The notes below the pieces were generated by a model. That model saw only the letters and a list, made by a program, of their open reading frames with translations. It did no database searches and had not been told where the DNA came from. A DNA stretch of 64,000 nt from Saprospiraceae bacterium (lineage in GTDB: Bacteria > Bacteroidota > Bacteroidia > Chitinophagales > Saprospiraceae). The DNA is taken from the NCBI GenBank assembly GCA_016713025.1, contig JADJPZ010000004.1:1116001-1180000 (forward strand), written 5' to 3'. Position numbers and translations under genes: made by a program. Each line of letters starts with the position of its first letter. The first letter of the stretch is position 1. This document shows, piece by piece, positions 35,717 through 44,586 of this stretch.

Positions 35717-36787
35717 CTATCCCATGACACCTTTGATTACCTGAGTCACTTTTGTACTCTCCGTTAGAAAACCGTCATGACCCAGATCTGAGTGAATTAC
35801 ATCAAGTCTTGCATTTGGGATAAATCTATACAGGAATTGTTGCTCTTCAAGAGGAAACAGGATATCAGTTTCGATGCCAAGTATTGTGGTTTTGGCTTTT
35901 ATGGATGATAAGGCTGATTCGATGCCACCTCTGTTTCTTCCTATATTGTGACTGTCCATTGCTTTTGAAAGCGTCCAGTAAGAAAAAGCATCGAATCTGT
36001 TGACCAATTTCTGGCCCTGATATCTTTGATAGGAGTTTACCCTGAAACCATCTAACTTATCTTCGTCATCAACCTGAGTTTTGTTATAGCCTTGGGATGA
36101 CCTGTAACTTAATAAGGCAATTGATCTTGCTGCCAGGAGACCTTTTAATCCCGCATCCGGTCTGTCTTCAAGCCAAGTCTGATCGGCTTCGATGGCCAGT
36201 CTTTGACTTTCATTGAATGCTATACCCCAGGGCGAATGTTTTGCGTTAGTAGCTATTAAAAGACAATATTCAAAAGCATTTGGTGACATCACAGTCCACT
36301 CTAATGCTTGTTGGCCGCCCATAGAGGCACCCGTGAGTAGTCTTATTTTTTCAATACCAAGGTGCAGCCTCAACAATTCATGGCATTTTGCTATATCTCT
36401 GATAGTCACCATAGGAAAACTATGAAAATATGGGTTTCCTGTGGCAGGATTTTCAGATAATGCATTGGTAGAGCCGTAAGGTGAGCCCAGACAATTGGCA
36501 CAAATGATAAAGTGTCTTTCAGGGTCGATGACACAACCTTTCCCTACCACTCCCGGCCACCACTCCATTGGATTGCTATTGGCTGTAAGAGCATGTACTA
36601 CCCACACTACATTATCCCTTTGCTCATTGATACTGCCAAAGGTATGGTATGCCAATGTAATTTCGGGGAGGATCTCACCTGACTCCAGCAAGAATTTGTT
36701 TTTATAATGAAAATAATTGATAGGATTACTTTCTAATGCCGCATCTTGACTTTCACTTTCAGACTTATGGTTTCCTTTAGTTTCCAC
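35717..36787 (-). CDS. metX: Homoserine O-acetyltransferase
   Basis: A 356-residue alpha/beta-hydrolase-fold enzyme that acetylates homoserine with acetyl-CoA, the activating step of methionine synthesis. The entry motif is VVWVVHALTANSNPMEWW, followed by NCLGSPYGSTNALSENP, the nucleophile Ser in LLTGASMGGQQALEW and the Asp and His of the triad in ILGIETDILFP and HSDLGHDGFL. The first 30 residues are a hydrophilic extension before ENPLxxF-like sequence. It is transcribed after metY, 163 bases downstream, so the O-acetylhomoserine made here is the substrate of the neighbour. Confidence 0.92.
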   Translation of the reverse strand: METKGNHKSESESQDAALESNPINYFHYKNKFLLESGEILPEITLAYHTFGSINEQRDNVVWVVHALTANSNPMEWWPGVVGKGCVIDPERHFIICANCLGSPYGSTNALSENPATGNPYFHSFPMVTIRDIAKCHELLRLHLGIEKIRLLTGASMGGQQALEWTVMSPNAFEYCLLIATNAKHSPWGIAFNESQRLAIEADQTWLEDRPDAGLKGLLAARSIALLSYRSSQGYNKTQVDDEDKLDGFRVNSYQRYQGQKLVNRFDAFSYWTLSKAMDSHNIGRNRGGIESALSSIKAKTTILGIETDILFPLEEQQFLYRFIPNARLDVIHSDLGHDGFLTESTKVTQVIKGVMG

Positions 36788-36901
36788 ATAAAGAGATTTT
36801 AATTTTTATACGAAAGTTTAAAATTTGGTAATACTTCGATTATTGATTTTAGTTGATTAAATGGTCAATAGAACCTAAAATTTTAATATCTATATCGCAT
36901 A

Positions 36902-36934
36902 AGCCAGACAGGTTTGAAATTTTCCTGTCTGGCT
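36902..36934. terminator. Stem-loop between metY and metX
   Basis: AGCCAGACAGG pairs perfectly with CCTGTCTGGCT around an 11-base AT-rich loop. In the direction of metY transcription no U-run follows, so it may be a partial terminator or an RNA-processing or stability element in a metY-metX transcript. Confidence 0.5.
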
Positions 36935-36950
36935 CTTGTTTACTATAATA

Positions 36951-38309
36951 TCAATTGGCCAAAACATTTTCTTTGGCTTTTCTTGTTTCCTGATTTGTTT
37001 TGACTGCCTTAAATGCATCGATAAAGTCGTTTTTAATATCATCAATGTGTTCAATTCCTACTGATACTCGCAATAAATTTGGTTGAACGCCGGCGGACAA
37101 TTGCTCTATATCCGACAATTGCTGATGCGTAGTTGCTGATGGCTGTATGATGAGGGTTTTAGCATCACCTACATTGGCAAGGTGGCTCACAAGGGTGAGA
37201 CTATTGATAAACTCCTCGGCATCTGCTTTGTCACCTTTTAAATTGAAGCTCAGCACTCCGCCAAATCCATTTTTCAGATATTTTTTTGCGAGTTTGTGGT
37301 ATTTGCTGTCTTCAAGTCCTGGATAATTCACATTTTCGACTTGTGGGTGGATAGATAGCCAATGTGCCAACTCAAACGCATTGTCTAAGGTTCGTTGAAC
37401 TCTCAAAGACAGCGTTTCAAGTCCTTGGATCAGTTGAAATGAATTAAATGGACTCAACGCAGGCCCAAAATCTCTTAAGCCTTCCACTCTTACTCTGATG
37501 GCAAAAGCAATATTGGGAAGTCCAAGCGGGTTGTTGATTCCGAAAATATCAGAGAAAACCAATCCATGATATCCTTCAGATGGTTCAGAAAACTGCGGGA
37601 ATTTTCCATTGCCCCAGTTGTAATTTCCTCCATCAACTATGATTCCACCTATGCTTGTACCATGACCTCCGATCCATTTTGTCGCAGATGCTGTCACTAT
37701 ATTTGCTCCATGGTCAAATGGCCTGAATATATAACCAGCTGCACCAAAAGTATTATCTACTACCAAGGGAATGTCATGTTTTTTAGCCACAGCTGCTATT
37801 GCTTCAAAATCCGGAATATTGAATTGAGGATTGCCAATCGTTTCCAGATATATGGCTTTAGTTTTATCATCAATCAAGGCTTCAAATTTTTCAGCGCTGT
37901 CACCTGATGCAAATCTGGCATCAATACCGATGCGCTTGAAAGCAACTTTAAACTGATTGTACGTACCACCATACAGAAATGATGTACTCACAAAATTATC
38001 ACCTGCCTGCAATATGTTGTTTAGTGCAAGAAACTGTGCTGCCTGACCGGACGCCGTTGCCACAGCTGCTACACCACCTTCCAGAGCGGCAATTCTTTGC
38101 TCAAAAACATCGGTGGTAGGATTCATGATACGTGTGAATATATTTCCAAATTCCCTGAGGGCAAATAAGTTTGCTCCATGTTCAGCATTTTTGAAAACAT
38201 ATGAAGTCGTCTGATAAATGGGGACTGCACGCGAACCAGTAGTAGGGTCGGGTTGTTGTCCTGCATGCAACTGTAAGGTTTCGAACTTATAATTTTTGTT
38301 GTTTGACAT
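36951..38309 (-). CDS. metY: O-acetylhomoserine sulfhydrylase
   Basis: A 452-residue PLP enzyme of the Cys/Met metabolism family that joins O-acetylhomoserine and sulfide to give homocysteine. It opens with FETLQLHAGQQPDPTTGSRA, has the cofactor-contact segment VVDNTFGAAGYIFRPFDHGA and the PLP lysine in TASATKWIGGHGTSIGG, and ends with the typical LLRVSVGIEHIDDIKNDF. The length is typical of MetY rather than MetB/MetC. metX lies downstream. The 380-base leader carries a SAM-type aptamer, a polycysteine open frame and a stem-loop, so expression is probably controlled by both SAM and cysteine or sulfur supply. Confidence 0.93.
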   Translation of the reverse strand: MSNNKNYKFETLQLHAGQQPDPTTGSRAVPIYQTTSYVFKNAEHGANLFALREFGNIFTRIMNPTTDVFEQRIAALEGGVAAVATASGQAAQFLALNNILQAGDNFVSTSFLYGGTYNQFKVAFKRIGIDARFASGDSAEKFEALIDDKTKAIYLETIGNPQFNIPDFEAIAAVAKKHDIPLVVDNTFGAAGYIFRPFDHGANIVTASATKWIGGHGTSIGGIIVDGGNYNWGNGKFPQFSEPSEGYHGLVFSDIFGINNPLGLPNIAFAIRVRVEGLRDFGPALSPFNSFQLIQGLETLSLRVQRTLDNAFELAHWLSIHPQVENVNYPGLEDSKYHKLAKKYLKNGFGGVLSFNLKGDKADAEEFINSLTLVSHLANVGDAKTLIIQPSATTHQQLSDIEQLSAGVQPNLLRVSVGIEHIDDIKNDFIDAFKAVKTNQETRKAKENVLAN

Positions 38310-38352
38310 GATTTTTAAGAATTAATTTGTTAAAAATAAAATATTAAAGATA

Positions 38353-38389
38353 GTGTTATAGAAAACCCGGGCCCTGAGTTTTACAACAC
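38353..38389 (-). terminator. Stem-loop between the polycysteine frame and metY
   Basis: On the minus strand GTGTTGT and AAAACTC pair with GGGTTTT and TATAACAC-side bases around the loop AGGGCCC (about 14 pairs including two wobbles, one 2-base bulge). The 3' side is followed by a U-rich but interrupted stretch. It lies 43 bases before the metY ATG and is well placed to act as an attenuator terminator. Its 5' edge (ATGTGT) could instead pair with ACACAT at the end of the leader frame. Confidence 0.5.
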
Positions 38390-38447
38390 ATTAAAAAAAG
38401 CTAAACCAATTTTTTTTGAATGATAAGAACTTAATTTATGTGATGTG

Positions 38448-38480
38448 TCAATTGCAACAACAGCAACAACAGCAACACAT
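38448..38480 (-). CDS. Leader peptide Met-(Cys)8-Asn, putative cysteine attenuator of metY
   Basis: Ten codons and a stop: ATG, then TGT TGC TGT TGT TGC TGT TGT TGC, then AAT and TGA. It encodes methionine, eight consecutive cysteines and asparagine. It lies between the SAM-type aptamer and the metY stem-loop, 138 bases upstream of the metY ATG. Such a run of one amino acid is the signature of leader peptides whose ribosome stalls when that amino acid is scarce; cysteine-rich leaders of this kind are described in actinobacteria. Translation has not been shown. The run is also a short TGY repeat, so chance slippage is the alternative. The neighbouring sulfur-assimilation gene makes regulation the better reading. 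Confidence 0.6.
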   Translation of the reverse strand: MCCCCCCCCN

Positions 38481-38554
38481 AGAATTCTGATCTTGGATAG
38501 AAGTGGAAAGTGTCCTGAATTTTGAATTTTGAAGATTCATTTTTTAATTCATTA

Positions 38555-38652
38555 AATTTATATATCCCAATATCGGGAAGGAATTGGCACCTTGCTTTTG
38601 TAGGTTGCCTGAGGGTCAGTGAGCCTTTTCTCTCGCCTCATCGTTATAAATT
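38555..38652 (-). promoter_or_regulatory. SAM-I (S-box) type riboswitch upstream of metY
   Basis: Reading the minus strand: P1 is AATTTATA (38652-38645) pairing with TATAAATT (38562-38555). Inside are GATGAGGCGAGAG, GGCTC, ACTGACCCTCAGGCAACC and AAGGTGCCAATTCC, which match the S-box core (GGCAACC followed by GGTGCCAATTCC). TGAGG pairs with CCTCA for P2, GGCAACC with GGTGCC for P3, and TCCC with GGGA for P4. It binds S-adenosylmethionine in known members. The P2 arm is short compared with Bacillus examples. It is 70 bases upstream of the polycysteine frame. Confidence 0.85.
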
Positions 38653-38693
38653 ATTCAGGAAAGAATTAAATTCCTCTTGAATTTTTCTAAATG

Positions 38694-38725
38694 CAAAGAT
38701 ACTGTCAATCTTTTTTAAAAATCAA
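38694..38725 (-). promoter_or_regulatory. Promoter of the metY leader (TTG, 21-bp spacer, TATCTTTG)
   Basis: On the minus strand TTG (38725-38723) is followed after 21 bases by TATCTTTG (38701-38694), an exact -7 box. The predicted transcript start lies about 35 bases before P1 of the riboswitch. Confidence 0.6.
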
Positions 38726-38828
38726 GTAAATATAAATATTTTTTTGTTAAAATTTAAATATTTATTTATACGTATGTATTAATTATTGATTATCAATCTT
38801 AAAGATATATTGATGGAATGTAATATTT

Positions 38829-39092
38829 TTATTTAGAATGTCTGCTCCGCCTGTAGATGTCAAAAAAAACAACAAAAGCAGCAACAGGAATTACAAGTTT
38901 ATTGATATTGGAACTTGTGGGATTTTTAGAAAATAGAAACACCATTACAATTAAAAACAGGAAAGATGCTATGAGACCACCCAGCTTCCATCTATTGTCA
39001 TGTACACGATTGGGTCTGAATTTAAGCAAAAGTTTGTCTATGATGATGGTGAGAAGAAAAAGACAAGCCACCACTGTAAGGATAATCTTCAT
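38829..39092 (-). CDS. Small three-helix membrane protein
   Basis: An 87-residue protein with three hydrophobic segments (IILTVVACLFLLTIIID, GGLIASFLFLIVMVFLF, LVIPVAAFVVFFDIY) and basic connecting loops. No family was recognised. Its ATG overlaps the end of the mechanosensitive channel gene by four bases, so it is translationally coupled to it and may be an accessory of the channel or of membrane stress; this is an inference from position only. Confidence 0.6.
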   Translation of the reverse strand: MKIILTVVACLFLLTIIIDKLLLKFRPNRVHDNRWKLGGLIASFLFLIVMVFLFSKNPTSSNINKLVIPVAAFVVFFDIYRRSRHSK

Positions 39093-40414
39093 TCCGTGGT
39101 TTTCGGTTGGATAACTCTTATTTCCCTTTGTGGAATAGGAATGATGATATTATTGTCCCGAAAGATCCTGTCAATTTCAAATCTGACGTGACTTCTGACA
39201 TCTTCTGCCCACATCACCTGTGTAGAAAAGAAGTACAAGCTGAAATATAATCCATTATCTCCAAAGTCATTTAATCTGACAAATGGTGCCGGTTTACTTA
39301 ATACTTCATTATTGTTTTGCAAAGATTTTAATAGCAATTCTTTGATCAGGGAAGTATCAGATCCATAAGGTACAATCATGCTTACTTCAAATCTGACCAC
39401 ATTGTCAGAGTGGGTCCAATTTACCACTGATTGATTCACTAATTTGCTGTTGGGTATCAGCATCGAAACACTGTTTCTGGTTTCTATCCTTGATGCCCTA
39501 AGTCCTATTTTGATCACACGACCTACTTGACCATCTATTTCCAGAATATCCCCAATCATAACAGAACGTTCAAATAGTAAGACTAAACCGGAGAAAAAAT
39601 CATTGAAAGTTTGTTGAAGCCCCAATCCAACACCTACTAACAATGCCGCAGCACCACCGTATATAATGCTCATATCTGAGACGATACGATCTAAAGCAAA
39701 TATTATGGCTACGACATATATCACATACGAAACTAATTGATTGATAGCAAATTGAATACCTTCGTCAGTATCATTATTTTTATACATTCTGTACAATGAA
39801 ATCTGAGTAACAAACCAAATGATCACCTTAGCGACAAGGATAATCATGATGGCGACCATAATATCAGATATCTGGATGGTAAATAGTTCGCCCTTGATGG
39901 TTCGTTGCATTAGGATTGCATCCAGATTTATCCTATTTAGTAGGATTTGCCCTACATATAGGTAGACAATATATCGGACCAGGCTGGTAGCTTTTGATTC
40001 ATTGGTTTTTTCATCTCTGAATGACGTTCTTACAGGCACTTCTCTTTTTCTGAATCTGTTTCTTATCACTACGTGACTTATAATCCAGTCAAAAAGTACT
40101 CCGACACTAAAAAGTGTTAAGATCTCTAATGTCTGACTAAATGTAATTTCAAGGTCATTGTAACCTAATAAAATGACATCAAAATTGATGATTCTTGAGA
40201 TAATCAAAGATGCTAAAAAGAATAATGAAGCTGCCAACCTTGGTTTAAGTCCGTTTAAGTTGAATCTTTTGAGCTGCTCATCACTACTATCAAAAAATTT
40301 GTAGGATTGAAACCTGAAATAGAGAAAAAAAGCAATAATTATTACCAATACACATAAAAAGACTTGAAACAAGGTAATATCAAATCCTGAGATTGAAAAT
40401 ATGATTGTATCCAT
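39089..40414 (-). CDS. MscS-family mechanosensitive ion channel
   Basis: A 441-residue channel. About four N-terminal helices (residues 5-180) precede the pore region VAIIFALDRIVSDMSIIYGG and AAALLVGVGLGLQQTFNDFF, the Gly/Ala-rich TM3 typical of MscS. It is followed by the beta domain GDILEIDGQVGRVIKIGLRA with SRIETRNSVSMLIPNSKLVN. It should release solutes on osmotic downshock. The preceding TTG codon at 40417 would add one residue; ATG 40414 is preferred. The small membrane protein gene overlaps its end. Confidence 0.9.
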   Translation of the reverse strand: MDTIIFSISGFDITLFQVFLCVLVIIIAFFLYFRFQSYKFFDSSDEQLKRFNLNGLKPRLAASLFFLASLIISRIINFDVILLGYNDLEITFSQTLEILTLFSVGVLFDWIISHVVIRNRFRKREVPVRTSFRDEKTNESKATSLVRYIVYLYVGQILLNRINLDAILMQRTIKGELFTIQISDIMVAIMIILVAKVIIWFVTQISLYRMYKNNDTDEGIQFAINQLVSYVIYVVAIIFALDRIVSDMSIIYGGAAALLVGVGLGLQQTFNDFFSGLVLLFERSVMIGDILEIDGQVGRVIKIGLRASRIETRNSVSMLIPNSKLVNQSVVNWTHSDNVVRFEVSMIVPYGSDTSLIKELLLKSLQNNNEVLSKPAPFVRLNDFGDNGLYFSLYFFSTQVMWAEDVRSHVRFEIDRIFRDNNIIIPIPQREIRVIQPKTTE

Positions 40415-40436
40415 CAAATTTGTTATAAAACAGCCG

Positions 40437-40444
40437 CAAATATA
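40437..40444 (-). promoter_or_regulatory. -7 box TATATTTG of the mscS-type gene
   Basis: Exact TAnnTTTG match on the minus strand, 22 bases before the ATG. Confidence 0.5.
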
Positions 40445-40648
40445 GCAATTATTAACATGACTCCTTGTATATCATTCCTCTAAATTGCCAAAGATGAAGT
40501 ATGAAAGCCAAATACTTGAATTCACCTTCGTAAACAAATGATATTCTTGGTGATATCTAATTTAAATTTATCAGACTATTCTGTCAATTAAAACCTATGC
40601 TTCATTCTTTAGTAAACCAATTTATTTTGAGTTTAACTTTCCATTAAA

Positions 40649-40679
40649 TTGGTAGTGGTATCAGATTTTAATACTTTTG
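40649..40679 (+). promoter_or_regulatory. Promoter before the Methyltransf_32-type gene (TTG, 20-bp spacer, TACTTTTG)
   Basis: TTG at 40649-40651 and TACTTTTG at 40672-40679 with a 20-base spacer, close to the consensus; the ATG is 18 bases beyond. Confidence 0.55.
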
Positions 40680-40697
40680 CTTTCAAAATCATGACAT

Positions 40698-41888
40698 ATG
40701 ACAGAAAATGAAAAAAACAGTAAATTGATTTTTATAAAAACTGTTGTAAATCATTCCATCAATCATGATTCCTTTAAAATAACTCTATCCAAACCCAGAG
40801 ATAAAGATGCCAAAGTAGTCAATGTATATATCAAGCCATCACTTATCAAAGGAGAAATAATGTATTCATTTACATATAGATACGCTATCAGGGATGAAGT
40901 AAAAAATTATAAACAGGATCAGCTTGAAGACATGATCAGAGAACTGTTGAATATCCACTTTTATAACGCAGTACTACTTCATGAGACTAAAGAGCTTACC
41001 CTTTTGCAAAACAATAAAGGCAAAGCTTCTCTGGTATCCAAATACTTAAAATCCAAAGTAGAAGTTGAAATCACTCATGATCATCAAAAGATAAGATACA
41101 TAGATGCGGGTGCAGTCTGGCTCAAAGACCTTGGCATAGCAGGTGCTGATGGCAAGATTTTGGATAAAGCTCAGGACAAATATAAACAAATCAACAGATA
41201 CATTGAATTATTGGATCATTTGCTATCAGGAGAAGATGTAGGGGATGTTATCAATATTGCAGATATGGGCAGTGGTAAAGGTTATTTGACTTTTGCATTG
41301 TACGATTTTCTGGTCAATTACAAAAACTGGCGTGTAAAGATAACAGGATATGAATTGCGTGAAGACTTAGCCACAATGTGTTATAATATTGCTATGAAAA
41401 ACGACTTTATTGGCTTATATTTTCAACAAAAAAGTATAGAAGATATATCACTTTCAAATGTAGATATGGTCATTGCACTCCACGCATGCGACATAGCTAC
41501 AGATATGGCCATTGCTAAAGGAATACAGGCTGATGCCCGATTCATTGTGGTAGCACCTTGCTGCCATAAACAAGTTAGACTGGCTATGAAACACAGCAAT
41601 CAGTTGACACCCATTTTAAAGTACGGAATTCTGGAAGAAAGACAATCTGAATTACTGACGGACGGTATCAGATCACTCATGCTGGAAGCCTATGGTTACA
41701 AGACACAAGTGATAGAGTTTGTATCGCAGGAACATACAGCAAAAAACATCATGATCACAGCAGTAAAAAAATCAGGTTTTGATGCTTCATATATTGAAAA
41801 GGTAGATGCAGTGAGAAAGTTATTCGGCATTGATTATCACCACCTTCAGAAGATGATGGATGATTGGGAAAATAACAAAAGGCACTAA
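40698..41888 (+). CDS. SAM-dependent methyltransferase, Methyltransf_32 type
   Basis: A 396-residue protein. The N-terminal 170 residues (FIKTVVNHSINHDSFKITLS onward) are family specific and precede a class I methyltransferase fold: motif I NIADMGSGKGYLTFALYDFL, GYELREDLATMCYNIA, and the characteristic VIALHACDIATDMAIAKGI followed by FIVVAPCCHKQ. The ALHACD and APCCHK pairs place it in the Methyltransf_32 group, which is related to TRM13-like and glutathione S-transferase C-terminal methyltransferases. An RNA substrate is possible but not shown. Monocistronic. Confidence 0.8.
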   Translation: MTENEKNSKLIFIKTVVNHSINHDSFKITLSKPRDKDAKVVNVYIKPSLIKGEIMYSFTYRYAIRDEVKNYKQDQLEDMIRELLNIHFYNAVLLHETKELTLLQNNKGKASLVSKYLKSKVEVEITHDHQKIRYIDAGAVWLKDLGIAGADGKILDKAQDKYKQINRYIELLDHLLSGEDVGDVINIADMGSGKGYLTFALYDFLVNYKNWRVKITGYELREDLATMCYNIAMKNDFIGLYFQQKSIEDISLSNVDMVIALHACDIATDMAIAKGIQADARFIVVAPCCHKQVRLAMKHSNQLTPILKYGILEERQSELLTDGIRSLMLEAYGYKTQVIEFVSQEHTAKNIMITAVKKSGFDASYIEKVDAVRKLFGIDYHHLQKMMDDWENNKRH

Positions 41889-42023
41889 CAAATCCTGATG
41901 CCAATGCCTTTTGGTGTTTAACGAATATGGTTGAAATATCACAACCTACAAGACTGTCTTGAAACTATACACAATGATTTACTTGCTGCCCATCAACAGA
42001 TCATCAAAACTTAAGTCGGAACA

Positions 42024-42413
42024 CTAGTGTCTGTGAGTCAGGAATTTGTAATATTCACTTTTCAATTCCAAGTATAATTTTTTTTCGGTTTCTATTTTAT
42101 CTCTGAGTAAGTCATGGTCATCAACCGGAATGGTTTCAAGGTCTTCCAAGTGTCTTTCTGCATACCGTGCCATTACTTTTTCATGCTGATTGACTTCTTT
42201 CACGAGCTTATTGATGGCATTATGATGCAGGACAAACCTGTTATGAAAGTGCTCAACTTTAGCTTTTTTTTCGTTTTCAGTATATCTTCCTACTACTTCT
42301 TCTAACCTCCTGTTAAATGAGTTTAACTCTTCGTCCCAAAATCTAAGTTCACTCAACCATTGCATATGTTCAAAGTGAAGGTCTGAAAGATATACTTTTG
42401 CTTGCTCTGTCAT
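42024..42413 (-). CDS. Coiled-coil-like cytoplasmic protein of unknown function
   Basis: A 129-residue protein counted from MTEQAKVYLSDLHFEHMQWL; an ATG 18 bases upstream is less likely. It is almost entirely helical and charged, with heptad-like stretches (ELNSFNRRLEEVVGRYTENE, INKLVKEVNQHEKVMARYAE, RDKIETEKKLYLELKSEYYK). No enzyme motif or signal peptide. It resembles uncharacterised small helical proteins of Bacteroidota; no function can be given. Confidence 0.6.
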   Translation of the reverse strand: MTEQAKVYLSDLHFEHMQWLSELRFWDEELNSFNRRLEEVVGRYTENEKKAKVEHFHNRFVLHHNAINKLVKEVNQHEKVMARYAERHLEDLETIPVDDHDLLRDKIETEKKLYLELKSEYYKFLTHRH

Positions 42414-42583
42414 TATTATAAATTTTAACAAATTGTAAATATATTATCATCACAAAATTATTTTTTAAAATGGCAAAGTAAGATGACCATAGTTTTTGGT
42501 GACTATGATTTTTATCATTGAAAATGAAAGAAGCCCATTTTGTGGTTTTGGCCTCAAATATTTTATTTCCTGTAGTTTTTGAA

Positions 42584-42591
42584 TATATTTG
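42584..42591 (+). promoter_or_regulatory. -7 box TATATTTG of the S9 peptidase gene
   Basis: Exact TAnnTTTG match. It overlaps the TTG that opens the longest reading frame, which argues for translation from ATG 42622. Confidence 0.5.
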
Positions 42592-42621
42592 TTTTTTTAT
42601 TCACAATCACAATATACAACA

Positions 42622-44532
42622 ATGAGAATATTATTCCTTCTTTTGACATTTGTCACCCTGTTCATGTCATGCAAGAACACCAATGAAAACATCGCACCTA
42701 AAACAGTAAAACAATACACCATAGAACAATTCTATAAAAATATCAGGATCAATGGTGGGTTTTGGTCTACTGATGAATCAAAATTGCTTGTATCAAGTGA
42801 CGAGTCTGGAATCTTTAACTTGTATCAGATCAATATCTCTGATGGTACAAAAAAACAAATTACAAAATCTGACAAAGAATCCTTTTTTGCTGCAGGTTAT
42901 GTGCCCGGTACTGAACAAATGCTTTATTTGGCAGATAAAGGTGGTGACGAACTAGATCACATTTATTTATTAAATACGGATGGTACGACAAAAGACCTCA
43001 CACCAGATCCAAAAGAAAAAGCAGATCTGCTCAACTGGAGTCAGGATAAAAAAACTATGTATTATATTTCCAATAAAAGAAATCCCCAGTTTTTTGACAT
43101 TTATAAAACTTCTGTAAGTGACTGGAAATCTGTCATACATTTTCAGAATAATGACGGTATGGAAGTTTCCGGAATTTCAGGTGACGGAAATCTGATTGCT
43201 CTTCAAAAAAGTATCACCACCAGTGAAAATCAATTGTATTTTTATAATGTTGGAACAAAAGAAATGAAAGAAATTTCGGATCCGGTTGCCAAAGGCAATT
43301 ATAATGCTTCTGGTTTTAGCAAAGATGGGCAATTCCTGGATTATATCACGAATGCCAATACGGAATTTGCATTTCTGGTCAGATATAATATCGCCACTGG
43401 TGAAAAAACTAAAATCTATGAGACAAAATGGGATGTCATGTACAGCTACAACAGTGAAAATGAAAAGTACAGAGTCATAGGTATCAATGAAGATGGAAAA
43501 AACAGCCTCAAAATTAAAGATAATAAATCAGGAAAAGACATAGAATTCCCCGAGATACCTGATGGAGATATCATGGCTGTCAACATTTCTGACAGCGAAA
43601 AATGGATGCGCTTGACAGTAGGTACTTCCAAATCTCCCAACAATATTTATGTATACAAGTTTGAAACCAAAGTCCTTAAAAAACTCTCTGAAACCCTCAA
43701 TCCTGAAATAAGTGGTGATGATTTAGTTGGTGCAGAAGTAGTTCGTTACAAATCATTTGACGGACTAGAAATTCCTGCAATATATTATAAACCGCATAAT
43801 GCATCACCAAATACCAAAGTGCCTGCGCTTGTTTGGGTTCATGGAGGACCTGGTGGCCAGTCTCGAGTGGGATATTCTTCTTTTATCCAATATCTGGTCA
43901 ACAACGGCTATGCTGTACTGGCAGTTAACAATAGAGGCAGTAGTGGTTACGGGCAATCATTTTATAAGATGGATGACAAAAATCATGGAGATAAAGACCT
44001 GAAAGATTGTATTTGGGGTAAGAAGTGGCTTCAGGCACAAGATTATGTAGATCCTGAAAAAATTGGAATCATAGGAGGAAGTTACGGAGGCTATATGACT
44101 ATGGCAGCTATGTCATTTTCTCCTGATGAGTTTAAAGTAGGTGTCAATATCTTTGGTGTGACCAATTGGCTGCGCACACTAAAATCCATTCCACCTTATT
44201 GGGAATCGTTCCGTAAAGCTTTATACGACGAACTCGGTGATCCCACTACGGTTGATTCAGTTCGCCTTTACAATATATCTCCATTGTTCCATGCGAAAAA
44301 TGTCAAAAATCCTGTGATGGTATTGCAAGGTTCTAATGATCCCAGGGTGCTGCAGGTGGAGTCAGATGAAATAGTAGAAGCTGTTAAAAAGAATAATGTT
44401 CCAATAGAGTACATCGTCTTTCCTGATGAAGGGCATGGTTTTGTGAAAAAAGAGAATGAGATAAAAGGGTATGGAAGTGTTCTTGCTTTTTTAGATAAAC
44501 ACCTTAAAGGAAACGGCAAACTAAAAGATTAA
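42622..44532 (+). CDS. S9-family (prolyl oligopeptidase-like) lipoprotein peptidase
   Basis: A 636-residue exported peptidase. The signal MRILFLLLTFVTLFMSCKN is a lipoprotein type with Cys16. Residues about 30-370 form the beta-propeller that limits access to the active site. The C-terminal alpha/beta-hydrolase domain has the nucleophile in GIIGGSYGGYMTMAAM, the Asp in VLQGSNDPRVL and the His in PDEGHGFVKK. It would cleave short peptides, likely in the periplasm, as acylaminoacyl- or dipeptidyl-peptidase-like enzymes do. The start is ATG 42622, because an upstream TTG lies in the promoter box and would destroy the signal peptide. A GNAT gene follows after 54 bases. Confidence 0.88.
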   Translation: MRILFLLLTFVTLFMSCKNTNENIAPKTVKQYTIEQFYKNIRINGGFWSTDESKLLVSSDESGIFNLYQINISDGTKKQITKSDKESFFAAGYVPGTEQMLYLADKGGDELDHIYLLNTDGTTKDLTPDPKEKADLLNWSQDKKTMYYISNKRNPQFFDIYKTSVSDWKSVIHFQNNDGMEVSGISGDGNLIALQKSITTSENQLYFYNVGTKEMKEISDPVAKGNYNASGFSKDGQFLDYITNANTEFAFLVRYNIATGEKTKIYETKWDVMYSYNSENEKYRVIGINEDGKNSLKIKDNKSGKDIEFPEIPDGDIMAVNISDSEKWMRLTVGTSKSPNNIYVYKFETKVLKKLSETLNPEISGDDLVGAEVVRYKSFDGLEIPAIYYKPHNASPNTKVPALVWVHGGPGGQSRVGYSSFIQYLVNNGYAVLAVNNRGSSGYGQSFYKMDDKNHGDKDLKDCIWGKKWLQAQDYVDPEKIGIIGGSYGGYMTMAAMSFSPDEFKVGVNIFGVTNWLRTLKSIPPYWESFRKALYDELGDPTTVDSVRLYNISPLFHAKNVKNPVMVLQGSNDPRVLQVESDEIVEAVKKNNVPIEYIVFPDEGHGFVKKENEIKGYGSVLAFLDKHLKGNGKLKD

Positions 44533-44586
44533 TCATACCAGGATGGTAAATAAACCATGTAGTTTAGATATTTTGAAATATTAGAT

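Noticed and set aside
36902..36934. Second riboswitch before metX
   Set aside because: Only a simple perfect hairpin is present; none of the S-box core sequences (GGCAACC, GGTGCCAATTCC) is found in this gap.
38829..39114. Plus-strand frame opposite the small three-helix membrane protein
   Set aside because: No family match and no promoter; the minus-strand frame overlaps the channel gene in the coupled manner and has clear membrane helices.
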